A stretch of DNA of 64,000 nucleotides from Levilactobacillus paucivorans (GCF_001437125.1 NZ_JQCA01000043.1:92991-156990); one strand, 5' to 3'. Positions 6,881 through 15,600 are shown, counted from the stretch's first letter. The notes: a model not told the origin generated them from the sequence alone. Translations and numbers: made by a program.

Positions 6881-7744
6881 TTATTCACTGGTTGTGGCGG
6901 TCCCGGTTCCACTGACGGACTTCACGCTGCTGTCCGAGTTCAGGATAGCGCCGGTAAAGGCGTTCACCCGTTTCAGCTGGAGGACCCCGGCGTTATTGCC
7001 GCTATCGGCCTTGTACGCGATGATCCAGGTTGGAATATACACGCTACTGTTCTTCAAGTTGAAGTACCGCGTGTAGGCCAGCTTGGTCCACACAATCTTA
7101 CTGTTATTGGCGATCTGGTTGTATTGATACAGCCAGATGAGGGCCTTACGTTCAGAAATCGTATCCGTCTTTTCCCGCAAGGTCTTGGCGCCCGGCAGAT
7201 ACCCTTGCGAGTAGCCGGTAACCGACCCGGTATTGGTCAGGCTGAAGCGAATCTCCCCAAACTTGGAGTAAATCTGCCCGCCCGTGACGCGCTGGGTATA
7301 AACGATGGTGTTATGACTGGACAACTGAGCGTTGTACTTGTACTGATCCCCATTTAGAATCAGTGAGCCGTTATGGACCACCTCATCCAAGACCTGATCC
7401 GGATGCTTGGTATCCACGCCGTTAATGGCGGCCTTGAAGGTCGAGGTGAAGGTCCCATCCGACTGGTAACGCACCGTTTGGTCGGTCAGACTGGTCAGGC
7501 TACTCTTCACGCTATCGTTGTTGCTGGTCGAGATGTAATAGCCCTCGCCACTCTTTTTAGATGGTGTCGAGAACTTAATGTCATCGGCCCGCATTTCCTT
7601 CACGATCGTGGTGTCGCTATCGACCGAACGGCTGGAGGCCGTCTCGGTCTGGCCCGTGGTGTCGCGCTGGAACGCGGCAAATAGGAAAATATCAATGGCG
7701 ATGAACGCGACTAGAAATAGCCACTCAATGCGTCGAAAATCCAT
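6881..7744 (-). CDS. yycI: WalK regulatory protein YycI
   Basis: 287 aa with one N-terminal membrane anchor (WLFLVAFIAIDIFLFAAF) and an extracellular YycI domain of beta-rich repeats. Together with YycH it sits beside the histidine kinase WalK in the membrane and adjusts its activity; in Bacillus this is inhibitory, in Staphylococcus activating, and which applies here is unknown. The C-terminus (ITHK-type motif replaced by NAFTGAILNSD) matches the family fold only loosely, as is normal for this fast-evolving pair. It starts 27 bases after yycH. Confidence 0.92.
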   Translation of the reverse strand: MDFRRIEWLFLVAFIAIDIFLFAAFQRDTTGQTETASSRSVDSDTTIVKEMRADDIKFSTPSKKSGEGYYISTSNNDSVKSSLTSLTDQTVRYQSDGTFTSTFKAAINGVDTKHPDQVLDEVVHNGSLILNGDQYKYNAQLSSHNTIVYTQRVTGGQIYSKFGEIRFSLTNTGSVTGYSQGYLPGAKTLREKTDTISERKALIWLYQYNQIANNSKIVWTKLAYTRYFNLKNSSVYIPTWIIAYKADSGNNAGVLQLKRVNAFTGAILNSDSSVKSVSGTGTATTSE

Positions 7745-7771
7745 ACCGGACTGGCCCCCTTTACCTCTTGT

Positions 7772-9067
7772 TTATTGTTTAAGCATCTGCGTGGCAGTCT
7801 TCCAACTCCCGTCGTAGTGCACGTACCAGGTTGGTGTCAGGTTGACGACCTTGTCCGACGAGGCGGACGCGAGCCACTGATATCCAATCTGTAAGCTACT
7901 AATTTTAGACTTGTGATAACCGGCCGCGACCAGCTGATCGATCACGCTCTGAGTCCCCGACAACGTGACCGGTTTCTTATCGGTTGGCACGGGGACCTGA
8001 AGACTATAGATCGCGAAGTTATACCGCCGCACACCCTGCGACAGCATCTGGATCCGCGCCGCGCCGTAGTTGCTTTGGTTGAAGATTGGGAAACCTTCCA
8101 CGAAACTCCGATAGGTCACCGTCGACTTGCTAGCATTGTAGCCATAGTAACGTAGGTTTTCCATCGGAATCCCGATCGTCTTCACCGCATCATACCCGGC
8201 CTTTAACGCCTGGTTGAAGCTCAGTGAAGCCTGTAAGGCACTGTAATCCTCAAACAACGCGGTTCCACTCTTATTGTACACGGTGAGTTGCCGCGAGGCG
8301 CCATCACTGTAAATGGTGCTTTCCTTATTCTTTTTAGCCGAAACGTTGGTTGACTCCCCTTTATTTAGCAGGCGAGTCGTGAAGTAGTCCGTAGACTGCT
8401 GGTTGACCAAGTAGCTGTAAGACGGCACCGTGACGCTATTGGCGACGTAGGCCGAAGCGGAATCCCCGAGCCACTGCATCTTAACGTCAATCCGAAAGAG
8501 GTTTTCCCTCAGAATCTTCTTGATGGCCGTGACCTGTGACGACTTCACCTTCACCTGATAAACGTTCTGTTTCCGGTCGTCTAGCAGGTAGATGTGGTCG
8601 CTATTGCCTAGTGGCACCATGATCCGTGAAAATTGAGTCGTGGTCCGCGTGAGTTTACCGTTAAAGACCGTATTGAAGAGCCGACCATTGATCGGACTCG
8701 CATACGACAGCAACAGGCTGTTCTTGCGCGTCAGGTAAGCCATGTAGTCCGCCTTGGACGCCACACGAACCCGACTCATCCGACCAAAGTCCCATTTTTC
8801 CAGGGATTCGCGAATCTCGGTCGTCAAATTAACTTTTCGGTTGTTTAATAGTTCTTGTTTGCCGGTACCATCGCTATAAATGACCTGCGTCGGGAGGTAA
8901 ACATCCTTCTGTGGTCGGGTGTTCAGGTCCGTCGCCGGCGTATTAGAACTCTGCTGACGACTGTGTTCATACTGCGCCGGGTTGGTCCAAATCATCGCAG
9001 ACAGGACCACACTGACGGCCACCGCGACGGTCAATCCCAATGGTAGGAGAGCTTTAGTTATCTTCAT
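7772..9067 (-). CDS. yycH: WalK regulatory protein YycH
   Basis: 431 aa from ATG 9067 (GGAGG 12 bases upstream, inside the end of walK), overlapping walK by 14 bases, which suggests translational coupling. One N-terminal membrane segment (LLPLGLTVAVAVSVVLSAMIW) and a large extracellular part with the two-lobed YycH fold; the C-terminal region resembles YycI. Partner of YycI and WalK in sensing cell-wall state. A longer frame exists upstream but would lie deep inside walK without a ribosome site. Confidence 0.93.
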   Translation of the reverse strand: MKITKALLPLGLTVAVAVSVVLSAMIWTNPAQYEHSRQQSSNTPATDLNTRPQKDVYLPTQVIYSDGTGKQELLNNRKVNLTTEIRESLEKWDFGRMSRVRVASKADYMAYLTRKNSLLLSYASPINGRLFNTVFNGKLTRTTTQFSRIMVPLGNSDHIYLLDDRKQNVYQVKVKSSQVTAIKKILRENLFRIDVKMQWLGDSASAYVANSVTVPSYSYLVNQQSTDYFTTRLLNKGESTNVSAKKNKESTIYSDGASRQLTVYNKSGTALFEDYSALQASLSFNQALKAGYDAVKTIGIPMENLRYYGYNASKSTVTYRSFVEGFPIFNQSNYGAARIQMLSQGVRRYNFAIYSLQVPVPTDKKPVTLSGTQSVIDQLVAAGYHKSKISSLQIGYQWLASASSDKVVNLTPTWYVHYDGSWKTATQMLKQ

Positions 9068-10910
9068 CCCAGAGATCATCCTCCTCGTATGGCTTGTAAG
9101 GCAGGGAAATGTAGAACGTTGACCCTCTGCCTTCACGACTATCAACCCAGATTCGACCGCCCAGTAACTGGACAACTTCACGGGAGATGGCCAGGCCTAG
9201 CCCGGTCCCACCTTGGGCCCGTGAACGGGCCTTATCAACCCGGTAGAGCCGATCAAAGATTCGTGGAATATCCGCCCGCGGAATCCCCAAACCTTGGTCA
9301 GCGACGCTAAGAATCACGTTGTTATGGGTCTCTAACAGCCGGCAGGTGATGACCCCACCATCTGGCGAGTATTTAATGGCATTATTCATCAAATTCTCCA
9401 ACACTTGCGTGAACCGATCGGTATCGATTTCAACCCACAGATCCCGCTTGGTGAAGTCCCGTTTGATGGTATAGGTCTTCTCTGGCCGATCATCTTGCTT
9501 CAACATCATGTCGAAACGGTCCAACACGTAGTTGAAAAGTTCATTCAAGTTGACCATTTCCAGATCAACCTTCTGGGTCCCAGAATCCATCCGTGACAAG
9601 GTTAACAGGTCGTTAATCATGCGGATCATCCGGTCTGTTTCTTCCTGCGTCACCTTTAAGAAGTGCGGCGCTACCTCAGGATCCTTCCAGGCCCCTTCGG
9701 AGAGCGACTCGATGTAAGCCCGCACACTGGTTAACGGTGTCCGCAGCTCATGGGAGACGTTCGAAACGAATTCCTTACGATCCTGATCAATCTTCTGTTG
9801 TTCCGTGACATCGTGAAGCACACAGACCAACCCAGAGATAAAGCCGGATTCCCGCTGAATCAAAGAGAAGTAGGCTTGCAGAATCAGATCATGTTCCTTA
9901 GTAGAAAAGTCCAAGACTAAATCATCCGGGTTCTCTAGCAGTTCGCGCAACGTATAGTTGTCGCGGATATCCAGTAAATCCAGAATTGATTTGCCAACAG
10001 CCCCATCGGAATCAGTATCCAGGAAGCTCGTGGCAGTTTCGTTAATAATCGTGACATTCCCACGGCGGTCGGTGGCGATAACCCCATCGGTCATGTGGGC
10101 CATGACGGAGTCTAGCCGACGGCGTTCAGATTCCGTGGATTCCTGGGCTTCTTCAACCCGCACAGAGAGGTTGTTAACGGCACTGGCAAGTTGCCCCAAC
10201 TCGTCACTCCCATAGACCCGCACGTGGCCAGAGTAGTCCCCACGGGCGATCCGCAAGGTTTGTTTCTTCATTTCATCAATCGGTCTCGTGATAGCCCGGG
10301 AAATAATAATGGCCATCACTAGCCCTAAGATAATAGCCACAAAGGTGGCGGACACGTAAATTAAGGTGATTTGATTAATATTCTGATAAACGGAGTCCAA
10401 ACTCGACCGCATCGAAATAACCCCGACTAATTCGCTGTTGTTTCCTTGCGTCCGAATTATTCGCGTAATGGTGGTGTAGTACCGGCTATTATTCTGAGAA
10501 TTATAGGTTGTCCGGACCACGTCACGGTTATTGTAGATGGCATTCTTAATGTTATTGTCAGTGGTTTTCTGGCCAACAACCCCTTGGTTATCGACTTCGT
10601 TGGTTCCGCGAATGGTTCCCTTGTTGTCAATGACTCTAATCTGAGCATTGTTGGTGTTGTTAATCTCTGAGAGGGTCGATTTGATTTTCTTATCTGCGGA
10701 CGTGGTATTCGTCGTCGACAGCTCGTCAGACAAGCGGTTCACAATGTAGGTCTGAACCACCTGCTGGGACTTAAAGGTATTCAAGTTCTGCCGTTCCAAT
10801 TGCCGGACGAACACGGCCCCCACGATCTCCAGCGTTAACAACAGGAGGAGCGCGAAGACCAGCGCGATTTTAAAGTGAATCGACTGGAAAAATTTAATTT
10901 TGCTATTCAC
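9054..10910 (-). CDS. walK: Cell-wall sensor histidine kinase WalK
   Basis: 618 aa kinase of the essential WalRK system. Domains: TM1 (about 13-35), extracellular sensor (36-180), TM2 (182-204), HAMP (205-257), PAS (260-370), HisKA with phospho-accepting His about 387 in VSNVSHELRTPL, and HATPase with N, G1 and G2 boxes (NLMNNAIKYSPDGG, DQGLGIP, GGTGLGLAI). The PAS has His272 and Asp275 (AHMTDG) and His366/Glu370, matching the zinc ligands described for S. aureus WalK. GTG start with GGAGGAG 11 bases upstream. Follows walR by 47 bases. Confidence 0.97.
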   Translation of the reverse strand: MNSKIKFFQSIHFKIALVFALLLLLTLEIVGAVFVRQLERQNLNTFKSQQVVQTYIVNRLSDELSTTNTTSADKKIKSTLSEINNTNNAQIRVIDNKGTIRGTNEVDNQGVVGQKTTDNNIKNAIYNNRDVVRTTYNSQNNSRYYTTITRIIRTQGNNSELVGVISMRSSLDSVYQNINQITLIYVSATFVAIILGLVMAIIISRAITRPIDEMKKQTLRIARGDYSGHVRVYGSDELGQLASAVNNLSVRVEEAQESTESERRRLDSVMAHMTDGVIATDRRGNVTIINETATSFLDTDSDGAVGKSILDLLDIRDNYTLRELLENPDDLVLDFSTKEHDLILQAYFSLIQRESGFISGLVCVLHDVTEQQKIDQDRKEFVSNVSHELRTPLTSVRAYIESLSEGAWKDPEVAPHFLKVTQEETDRMIRMINDLLTLSRMDSGTQKVDLEMVNLNELFNYVLDRFDMMLKQDDRPEKTYTIKRDFTKRDLWVEIDTDRFTQVLENLMNNAIKYSPDGGVITCRLLETHNNVILSVADQGLGIPRADIPRIFDRLYRVDKARSRAQGGTGLGLAISREVVQLLGGRIWVDSREGRGSTFYISLPYKPYEEDDLWDEDN

Positions 10911-10957
10911 GAAGTGACATACTCCTCCAATGCGAGATTTAGCGGTAAACCGCTCGC

Positions 10958-11671
10958 TTAGGCCTGATCTTCAGGGTTGCGCAAATAGTAACCCACACCA
11001 CGCCGCGTAACCAGCCAGGTTGGGTGACTTGGACTATCTTCAATCTTTTCTCGTAAACGACGCACAGTCACATCGACCGTCCGCACGTCCCCAAAGTAAT
11101 CGTAGCCCCAAACCGTTTGGAGCAGATGTTCCCGCGTCATGACTTGGCCAATGTGTTGGGCCAGGTAGTGAAGCAATTCAAACTCACGGTGGGTCAACTC
11201 AATGTTGGCGCCCCGCTTGGAAACTGAGTAGGCTTCGGGATGAATCGTTAAATCCCCAATTTCAATATCCTGGTTTTCTGGTTCTTCTGGTTGGGCATGG
11301 GCCGCCGTATTCTGGCGCCGTAAGTTTGCCTTGACCCGTGCGACCAGTTCCCGGTTAGAGAAGGGCTTCGTCACGTAGTCATCAGCCCCTAATTCCAGGC
11401 CGAGAACCTTGTCTAATTCCGAATCCTTGGCTGTTACCATGATGATTGGCATGTCATGCTTTTTCCGAATTTCACGAGCAACGTCTAAGCCATCAACCTT
11501 GGGTAACATTAAATCAAGGATAATCAGATCGGGGGCAGCGTCCTCAACCTGCTGGATAGCAGCTTCGCCATCGTAGGCAACTTCGACTTCGTACCCTTCT
11601 TTTTCCAAATTAAACTTCATAATATCCGTGATTGGCTTTTCATCATCGACAACTAGAATTTTTTTAGGCAT
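10958..11671 (-). CDS. walR: Essential response regulator WalR
   Basis: 237 aa OmpR-type regulator. Receiver domain with Asp9/Asp10 and phospho-acceptor Asp53 ([10 protein letters not shown]), Thr in MVTAKD and Lys in VTKPFSN; then a winged-helix DNA-binding domain with the recognition helix region [12 protein letters not shown]. Controls autolysin and cell-wall genes. It heads the walR-walK-yycH-yycI operon and is preceded by a long leader (see 11680-11918). AAGGAGGAAAT precedes ATG. Confidence 0.97.
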   Translation of the reverse strand: MPKKILVVDDEKPITDIMKFNLEKEGYEVEVAYDGEAAIQQVEDAAPDLIILDLMLPKVDGLDVAREIRKKHDMPIIMVTAKDSELDKVLGLELGADDYVTKPFSNRELVARVKANLRRQNTAAHAQPEEPENQDIEIGDLTIHPEAYSVSKRGANIELTHREFELLHYLAQHIGQVMTREHLLQTVWGYDYFGDVRTVDVTVRRLREKIEDSPSHPTWLVTRRGVGYYLRNPEDQA

Positions 11672-11679
11672 AATTAAAA

Positions 11680-11918
11680 ATTTCCTCCTTAAGGGAAATA
11701 CAGTCCGATCCGATAATTACAGGGTTATCGGCAGGCCAGCCATTGGATGTCAAAAAACCATCGACAACGGGGCCACTACAGTTAGTGTTGCAATTTTTTC
11801 TCGTTTAAAGTCAAGTTAGAAGTGAGCCCCCTTAGCGGGTTGGCTCGGTAAAAATTAAAGGCCGTTGCGCGGCCTGAGAAAAATCCAGGACCGGTAGAGC
11901 AACGTTGCCTAAATTATA
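11680..11918 (-). promoter_or_regulatory. walR promoter and long structured leader
   Basis: A perfect -10 TATAAT is read on the minus strand at 11913-11918 (weak -35), about 240 bases before walR. The leader between them holds AGGCCG/CGGCCT followed by TTAATTTTT (terminator-like, 11855-11880), a GAGCC/GGCTC hairpin (11824-11847) and the palindrome GCAACGTTGC near its 5' end. This could allow attenuation of walRK. The rest of the gap (11920-12215) is AT-rich with T-runs and no gene. Confidence 0.5.
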
Positions 11919-12219
11919 ACACATCATGACCTATCTTTCAGGCCTTGGCCGCAAAGGATTTAAGGTGCTTTTAACTTACCATTTCCTGGGAAATACATTG
12001 TGGTCATAAACAATTAGCTGGATTATGTCTATCATTCAACTTTTTTCAATTATTTTTAGTCACCGTCACCCATTTTTCCAGGCCAAATGCCCTGTTTAAA
12101 CAAAAAATCGTAAAAAAACTTTTATTTTTTCAAGTTCGTCTAATCCTTGAAATGCCGGGGATTTGCTTTCTTAAATAACCAATTTTTTGAATAAAAATCA
12201 ACTTTTTTTGAAAAAGGGG

Positions 12220-12248
12220 TTGCGCACCCCTAATCCTCATGATATGAT
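12220..12248 (+). promoter_or_regulatory. Promoter of tRNA-Lys
   Basis: TTGCGC and TATGAT with a 17-bp spacer; transcription would begin some 40 bases before the tRNA. Confidence 0.75.
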
Positions 12249-12295
12249 AGTTCTCGTTGATATGGAAGACATACAACAGCAACAACTTAGCACAT

Positions 12296-12368
12296 GGGCA
12301 GCTAGCTCAGCTGGCAGAGCAACGGACTCTTAATCCGTGGGTCCAGGGTTCGATCCCCTGGCTGCCCA
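12296..12368 (+). tRNA. tRNA-Lys (anticodon CTT)
   Basis: 73-base cloverleaf: acceptor GGGCAGC / GCTGCCC, D-arm GCTC/GAGC, anticodon stem ACGGA / TCCGT with loop CTCTTAA so anticodon CTT, variable loop, T-arm CAGGG / CCCTG around TTCGATC, discriminator A. CCA is not encoded. It is a single tRNA gene with its own promoter and terminator, in the gap between the walR leader and a small hypothetical gene. Confidence 0.97.
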
Positions 12369-12376
12369 TAATTACT

Positions 12377-12421
12377 AATCAGCTTTCACGAAGGAATGGC
12401 TTCGTGGTTGCTGATTTTTTT
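12377..12421 (+). terminator. Terminator of tRNA-Lys
   Basis: AATCAGC and TTGCTGATT arms with an inner CACGAAG/CTTCGTG stem, followed by seven T. Confidence 0.9.
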
Positions 12422-12470
12422 GTGTCCTAAAAGAATATTTATCCGTTTACCTTATGTTTATTCATTATCG

Positions 12471-12560
12471 GCGGGTCTGCATTGCGGCATCCCCGCCGGC
12501 CCTTTTTTTCGGCCGCAAGGAGGCTCACCACCACTGGTGTTTTTGCCAGGCGTCTGTTAA
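12471..12560 (+). promoter_or_regulatory. Hairpin-rich leader before the small gene at 12604
   Basis: CGGCGGG and CCCGCCG arms close a loop and are soon followed by seven T, and a second small stem CACCA / TGGTG is followed by five T. Two terminator-like hairpins in a row ahead of a gene suggest attenuation, but no known riboswitch signature was found. Confidence 0.35.
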
Positions 12561-12603
12561 TCTGGACTCGCAACCACTCTTACATATGAAAGAAGGATCG
12601 CCC

Positions 12604-12912
12604 ATGTCCTCAGTTTTCTCTAAGGATGCCCTCACACTTGAGGTGCTGGATGCTATCTGCGAAAAGCTTGACCTGCAATCAAGTGCCCTGGTTTTTCTCG
12701 ACTATGAGTTCAAACCTGGCGAAATCAAGAAGATTGAAGCGGACCTCATCCAACGTTCTGTGAAACAGCAACCCACGTCCATTGCTGACGTCGCCGCACT
12801 GGTTCGAACCGTTCGACCAAGCCTAACGACTCATGCCGCCACTAGTATTGCGGAACAGCTCGTAGCCGGCTTTCAAGCCGAGTCTCGTTTTTCAATTCTG
12901 ACCGGCAAATAG
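12604..12912 (+). CDS. Small cytoplasmic protein, unknown function
   Basis: 102 aa from ATG 12604 with AAGG about 9 bases upstream; the open frame extends 50 codons further but that part has no ribosome site and unusual composition. The protein is predicted mostly helical and soluble, acidic in the first half (FLDYEFKPGEIKKIEADLIQ), with no signal or membrane segment and no motif that I recognise. It lies alone between tRNA-Lys and a convergent membrane-protein gene, sharing a terminator with it. Confidence 0.65.
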   Translation: MSSVFSKDALTLEVLDAICEKLDLQSSALVFLDYEFKPGEIKKIEADLIQRSVKQQPTSIADVAALVRTVRPSLTTHAATSIAEQLVAGFQAESRFSILTGK

Positions 12913-12925
12913 GTCCCAGAAATAC

Positions 12926-12956
12926 AAAAGCTCACGACAATTGTCGTGAGCTTTTT
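12926..12956. terminator. Bidirectional terminator
   Basis: A perfect inverted repeat with arms AAAGCTCACGACAA and TTGTCGTGAGCTTT, with T-runs on both strands, between convergent genes ending at 12912 and 12959. Confidence 0.92.
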
Positions 12957-12958
12957 GC

Positions 12959-13195
12959 TTATCGTGACCAATAACGGCGAAGCGCAACTCCCACCTCAAT
13001 CACAAAGAGGAGTAAGACAAAGCCGCTAGCACTTCTCAGAAAAACCAAGGCATCATTGAGCCAAAAGACTTGCCCTTGCATCAGAAAATCCACAAATGCC
13101 TTAATAAAGAACACAGGGATTAATAAGAAAATAAAGATTTCGACCAAATCCAGCGATTGTTTAATCTGATCTCGTAAGATCCTTCTAAAACTCAC
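12959..13195 (-). CDS. Small two-span membrane protein, unknown function
   Basis: 78 aa with two predicted membrane segments (VEIFIFLLIPVFFIKAFVDFL and SGFVLLLFVIEVGVALR) and positive ends (SFRRILRDQIKQ; RRYWSR), so both termini are probably cytoplasmic. GTG start at 13195 is preceded by GGAGGAGG. Not recognised. No operon partner. Confidence 0.65.
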   Translation of the reverse strand: MSFRRILRDQIKQSLDLVEIFIFLLIPVFFIKAFVDFLMQGQVFWLNDALVFLRSASGFVLLLFVIEVGVALRRYWSR

Positions 13196-13397
13196 GCCAT
13201 CTCCTCCTCCGACCTAACCTGTCTAGAGCCACCCACTTGCGTGATCAGAACAGCAATCACTCCCCATAATCGCAGGTCGTTCTAGTTTTCCCCTGGTTGG
13301 TCTAATCTTATCGTAACAAAACTTTCGGCGAAATTCAGGTGTTTTTTAAATTAATTTTGCGTTTAACCTTTTACCCCTTACTTAATTTTGTTCAAAC

Positions 13398-13425
13398 AAA
13401 GCCCCGGGAAAATTCCCGGGGCTTT
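13398..13425. terminator. Strong GC-rich inverted repeat
   Basis: AAAGCCCCGGGAA and TTCCCGGGGCTTT arms. On the minus strand it is followed by a T-rich stretch and could end a transcript running out of the peptide-binding gene; on the plus strand four T follow. Confidence 0.6.
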
Positions 13426-13604
13426 TGGCATTCCAGATTGGCCGCTCAGCGTGAATCTGGCCTCGCTGGACTAATTATTCACTGTGGCCCGTTATCAGGG
13501 TCGTATGGGGCTTAAATTGGGAGAGAAACGATGATTAACGGTTATGACCATTGGCAGGGAGAGCCTAGCTTATCTCGCCTTTATATCCTGGTACTGGCAG
13601 CTTC

Positions 13605-13721
13605 CGAAACGTGCAAAACAAGGCAGGTCCCTGCGCTTAACCCCATAAAGCCCCAGTCCGGCTATGCCGAACCGGAACTTTATGACGTTAATGCTCAGAA
13701 CCTAAGCGCCTTTTTTTGCAC
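13605..13721. ncRNA. Structured element, copy A (unknown class, shared with 59090)
   Basis: Conserved blocks shared with copy B at identical spacing: CGAAACGTG, then AGGCAG, then TTAACCCC, a variable hairpin, GACGTTAATGCTCA, and CTAA-CGC before a T-run. Helices: P1 GTGCAAAA 13611-13618 with TTTTGCAC 13714-13721; P2 AGGT 13625-13628 with ACCT 13700-13703; P3 TTAAC 13637-13641 with GTTAA 13687-13691, an internal loop CCC/GAC, then ATAAAG 13645-13650 with CTTTAT 13678-13683 and TCCGG with CCGGA. P1 and P2 have compensatory changes in copy B, which argues for a functional RNA. The transcribed strand is not certain. Not a riboswitch or RNA class that I recognise. Confidence 0.65.
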
Positions 13722-13722
13722 T

Positions 13723-15333
13723 CTACTTCCAGTAAGCATACTTATACTGTGCGTCACTCATCATCGTATACTTCAACCCGCCAACCTTACTAGAAACCAA
13801 GTGGGCCTTGGCTTGCTGGTACAGAGGGACTAGGCCCGCCTGCTGGGTGACGTACGTGTCGGCCTGTTTCATCAGGTTCCACCGCTGTTGGGTGCTGTAC
13901 TTGGCCGTATTGTCAATATCCGTCATCAGTTGACTGTAATGGGCATTGTCCCACTTGGTGAAGTTGACCGAACTCGTGCCATCCGCCATTTGGAGGAAGT
14001 CGGAAGGGTCCCGCCAATCGGTATTCCAGCCATCTAGGTCAATGTCAAAGTTCCCAGCTGATCCCTTAGCAATCTGTTGGGCCAGGGGCATCGATTTAAT
14101 CGTGATTTTAAGCCCTGGCATGTATTTCTGGGACTGTTGCTGTAAATACTGGGCCGTGTGCTTCTGTTCGTCCGTATCGGCCGTCAGGAGCTCCAGATTG
14201 GCCGTCTTAATCCCCAACTCCTGCTTGGCTTGTTTCCACAGGCTCGTGGCCTTGGCTGGATTGTAGCTCAGCAGGTTACCAACATCCTCTGAGAAATCCT
14301 TCCCCGTTTGCGGGTCGTTCCCATCCCCATAAGGAATCAGGTTCTTAGCGGCTGAGGACCCATCCTGAAGGACGTTCTTCGTAAGGGCTTGTCTGTTCAC
14401 AACATAGGAGAAGGCCTGACGTAGCTTGGTATTGTGGGTGATTTTTTTCTTGTCGTTAAATTCCAAGAACCGCATCGAACTATTCAACGTGGTCTTCATC
14501 TCTGGGTCATTGGCATTTTGTTTAATGTATTGACCCGACAGCGTGGTTTCCTGGACCGCACCGGATTTGAAGAGACTTGATGAGGTCCCGGGATCCTTAA
14601 CCACCTGAACATCTACCTGGCTAATCTTGACATTCTTGGCATTCCAATATTGATCGTTCTTTTCATAAGACCAACTGTCCGTGGTCCCACTCCAATTAAC
14701 CAGCTTATAGGCCCCATCGGACAAGGTCTTGTCGGCGGAAGTCCCGTACTGACTGCCGTATTGCTTAAAAAGGCTCGTCTTCATGGGGTATTCTGCCGTC
14801 GCCAGGATATCACCCAGCCAAGGTTGCGGCTTTGACAAGGTTAACTGCAAGGTCTTCTGGTTGAGGGCCTTCACACCTAGTGTCGCCGGCTTGGCCTTGC
14901 CAGATTGAACGGCATCGTAGTTCTTCAAAAATTTCAGCTTATCGGCCACCTGGGACTTGGATTGCGGATTGACCTGCCACTGAAAGGAGGTGACAAAGTC
15001 CTGCGCCGTTACGGGGTCGCCATTCTGCCACTTGGCGTTTTGCTTAATCTTGAAGGTATACACCGTTCCGTTATGGGTTGGCTTAACCACCTTCTCCGCT
15101 ACGCCTGGGGCTACCTTTCCGTTCTTATCCAGGGTATACAGCCCCTCTTCCGTCTGTGCAATCAGACTTGAACTGTTACTGTCCCCAGAAATAGCGGGGT
15201 TCGCCGTTGCCGGGTTACCCACCATGGTGACCTTTAACGTCCGGTCAGTACTACTCTCCGCCTGTGTCGTCCCACATCCGGCCAAAGTCGCCACTGCTAA
15301 CAAGCCAAAACTCAATCCCAATAATTTTTTCAT
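13723..15333 (-). CDS. Peptide ABC transporter substrate-binding lipoprotein (OppA-like)
   Basis: 536 aa SBP family 5 protein that captures oligopeptides outside the cell. Signal peptide with lipobox LAGC (KKLLGLSFGLLAVATLAGCG), then the family signature near PATANPAISGDSNSSSL and the lobes with NGDPVTAQDFVTSFQW and LRQAFSYVVNRQALTKNV. Start ATG 15333 behind GAGGG; a GTG five codons upstream is less well placed. No permease or ATPase gene is adjacent, so it must work with a transporter encoded elsewhere. A T-box leader upstream ties expression to shortage of one amino acid. Confidence 0.93.
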   Translation of the reverse strand: MKKLLGLSFGLLAVATLAGCGTTQAESSTDRTLKVTMVGNPATANPAISGDSNSSSLIAQTEEGLYTLDKNGKVAPGVAEKVVKPTHNGTVYTFKIKQNAKWQNGDPVTAQDFVTSFQWQVNPQSKSQVADKLKFLKNYDAVQSGKAKPATLGVKALNQKTLQLTLSKPQPWLGDILATAEYPMKTSLFKQYGSQYGTSADKTLSDGAYKLVNWSGTTDSWSYEKNDQYWNAKNVKISQVDVQVVKDPGTSSSLFKSGAVQETTLSGQYIKQNANDPEMKTTLNSSMRFLEFNDKKKITHNTKLRQAFSYVVNRQALTKNVLQDGSSAAKNLIPYGDGNDPQTGKDFSEDVGNLLSYNPAKATSLWKQAKQELGIKTANLELLTADTDEQKHTAQYLQQQSQKYMPGLKITIKSMPLAQQIAKGSAGNFDIDLDGWNTDWRDPSDFLQMADGTSSVNFTKWDNAHYSQLMTDIDNTAKYSTQQRWNLMKQADTYVTQQAGLVPLYQQAKAHLVSSKVGGLKYTMMSDAQYKYAYWK

Positions 15334-15362
15334 TTTAAAGTCCCTCACTTATCCGGCCCGAT

Positions 15363-15600
15363 CAAAAGAGTCGCCCGTCCCTGCTGGTTAATCACAACCA
15401 ACAAGGGCGAACGACTCGCGGTACCACCTTGTTTTATCTCTCAACGCGCGGCCTTCAGCCAACGCGACGTGCGGTAATGGGCACGACCCAGTCATCACTA
15501 CTCTCTTCATGACGACGACGCTCCGATGCGCTTCACGTCGAGGGGTCGATTCGGCTTCCATCTTCCCGAACTCGCTAGTCCCGCCCTCGACGTTACTCTT
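15363..15600 (-). promoter_or_regulatory. T-box riboswitch of the peptide-binding protein gene
   Basis: The antiterminator bulge AGGTGGTACCGCG is read on the minus strand around 15417-15430, followed by a strong terminator stem (AGTCG-CGCCC-TTGGTT / AACCA-GGGCGACT) and four T. Upstream a 10-bp helix ACGTCGAGGG / CCCTCGACGT, enclosing CGA-TTCGG / CCGAATCG, fits stem I. Binding of uncharged tRNA would favour readthrough. I could not fix the specifier codon, so the amino acid is left open. Confidence 0.9.

Noticed and set aside
13400..13721. Identity as 6S RNA, SRP RNA, RNase P RNA or tmRNA
   Set aside because: None of the signature sequences that I know for these (for example the SRP GGAAGGAAGCAGC loop region or the tmRNA tRNA-like end) is present, and a second shorter copy exists at 59090.
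13531..13833. 100-codon plus-strand frame through the structured element
   Set aside because: It runs across copy A, the T-run and into the antisense of the peptide-binding gene; no recognisable protein features.
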